Positions 32,375 to 32,950 of a stretch of 32,950 nucleotides of DNA are shown piece after piece (positions within the stretch are counted from its first letter, which is position 1; each line of letters starts with the position of its first letter). The translations under genes were made by a program, and so were the position numbers. The DNA is from Paenalicyclobacillus ferrooxydans (lineage in GTDB: Bacteria > Bacillota > Bacilli > Alicyclobacillales > Alicyclobacillaceae), in NCBI RefSeq assembly GCF_001399675.1, contig NZ_LJCO01000083.1, forward strand, positions 1 to 32,950, in the 5' to 3' direction. Below the pieces are notes generated by a model that did not search any database, was not told the origin of the DNA, and saw only the letters and a program-made list of their open reading frames with translations.

Positions 32375-32737
32375 TCACCACCAGTGCATGCCGACAGCTG
32401 TGATACCAAGTATGGCAGCGAGCGGGATCGCGAAGTGCCATCCACCGCCGCCTCCCGGCCCTCCAGGTCCCCCTGGCCCTCCCGGACCGCCTGGGATGGG
32501 ACCACCAGGGCCTGCCGGTGTAGGGCCTCCTGGCCCTGGTCCCATGCCCCAGCCAAACGGACGATACTCGCTCGCATACATATCATCGTCCATTGATCGG
32601 TTCGTCGGTTGCATAACAGGCATGAGGATCACGTGCTCTTTAGTACAATGCACCACAACCCCCTGAAATGTTCCGAAATGGGTGTGGCATTGTACATGTT
32701 TTCCGATGTACGGACGGATATGGCGGTGTGTGTACAT
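32375..32737 (-). CDS. small Gly-Pro-rich protein of unknown function
   Basis: This 120-residue protein has three parts. The compact N-terminal domain is His/Cys-containing (residues about 8-41, YIGKHVQCHTHFGTFQGVVV ending HVILMPV) and looks like a small beta-barrel. The middle is a Gly-Pro-rich, collagen-like stretch (about 66-99, many GGP triplets). The C-terminal segment is hydrophobic (HFAIPLAAILGITAVGMHWW). The ATG at 32735-32737 is preceded on the minus strand by GGGGAGGGG at 5 nt. I do not recognise a named family. A spore-coat or envelope location is suggested only by the composition. It is transcribed in the same direction as ftsW and separated by 300 bp. Confidence 0.72.
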   Translation of the reverse strand: MYTHRHIRPYIGKHVQCHTHFGTFQGVVVHCTKEHVILMPVMQPTNRSMDDDMYASEYRPFGWGMGPGPGGPTPAGPGGPIPGGPGGPGGPGGPGGGGGWHFAIPLAAILGITAVGMHWW

Positions 32738-32950
32738 ATTTACCCCTCCCCTTCGCCTACAGTCTATGGGGCGTATATCTCGAGAGACCCGGCGAACGCA
32801 CAGATCGCGTAGGATTTTACCCAGTGTGACCAGAATGGGCGTGAGGGGGCGCGAGGTGTGAGGTGTGAGGGGTGTGGGGGTGTGGGGGTGTGTGGGTGTG
32901 AGGGTGTGAGGGTGTGAGGGTGTGAGGGTGTGAGGGTGTGAGGGTGTGAG
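32738..32950. repeat. non-coding end of window with 9-bp GGGTGTGAG repeat
   Basis: From about 32845 the sequence is GTGTGGGGG-type low complexity, then at least six copies of GGGTGTGAG reach the window edge. The array probably continues beyond it. Between 32760 and 32845 nothing was recognised. Confidence 0.85.

Overview
This window looks like chromosomal DNA of a spore-forming, moderately GC-rich member of the Bacillota, most plausibly in or near the Alicyclobacillaceae. The evidence is strong AGGAGG-type ribosome sites with frequent GTG and TTG starts, a 7Fe ferredoxin close to the one I recall from Bacillus schlegelii, a LysM-3D cell-wall protein, a YmfF/YmfH peptidase pair, MurT-GatD, and a TetR-IcmF operon. 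No phage, plasmid, IS, CRISPR, rRNA or tRNA was recognised. The genus is an inference.

Layout. 1-1300: the tail of an unknown gene, then a 135-bp x 7 tandem repeat and a small membrane protein. 1563-4000: short repeats, a secreted LysM-3D protein (-) and endonuclease IV (-). 4089-8640: a TetR regulator with promoter and operator, fused isobutyryl-CoA mutase IcmF, and a terminator. 8853-12510: a YqgE-like MFS protein (+) converging on a 7Fe ferredoxin (-), a PAP2 membrane phosphatase (-), and a small zinc-finger protein (+). 12863-15440: overlapping M16 peptidase-family genes. 15441-17820: repeat arrays (19, 51 and 16 bp) around TcdA (-). 17816-23714: a plus-strand run of NCS2 permease, 2-hydroxyacid dehydrogenase, three hotdog thioesterases, a DUF421 membrane protein and an SDR oxidoreductase. 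24556-26665: MurT-GatD (-), which amidates lipid II. 27125-29185: free Met-R-sulfoxide reductase, an ArsC/Spx-like protein and ThpR. 29478-32072: an FtsW-type SEDS protein with a long basic tail, coupled to an MBL hydrolase (-). 32375-32737: a small Gly-Pro-rich protein (-).

Most genes are ordinary housekeeping genes. The unusual part is between them. Nearly every larger intergenic gap carries its own tandem repeat, each with a different unit (9, 11, 12, 14, 16, 18, 19, 43, 51 or 135 bp). The two largest arrays are built from palindromes. One 24-bp core is invariant in 11 copies while its 27-bp spacers drift, and a related solitary copy lies about 11 kb away. A separate dispersed palindromic element of about 66 bp occurs twice in opposite orientation. 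Similar low-complexity expansions occur inside protein linkers and tails (IcmF, FtsW, ThpR, the permease and the Gly-Pro protein).
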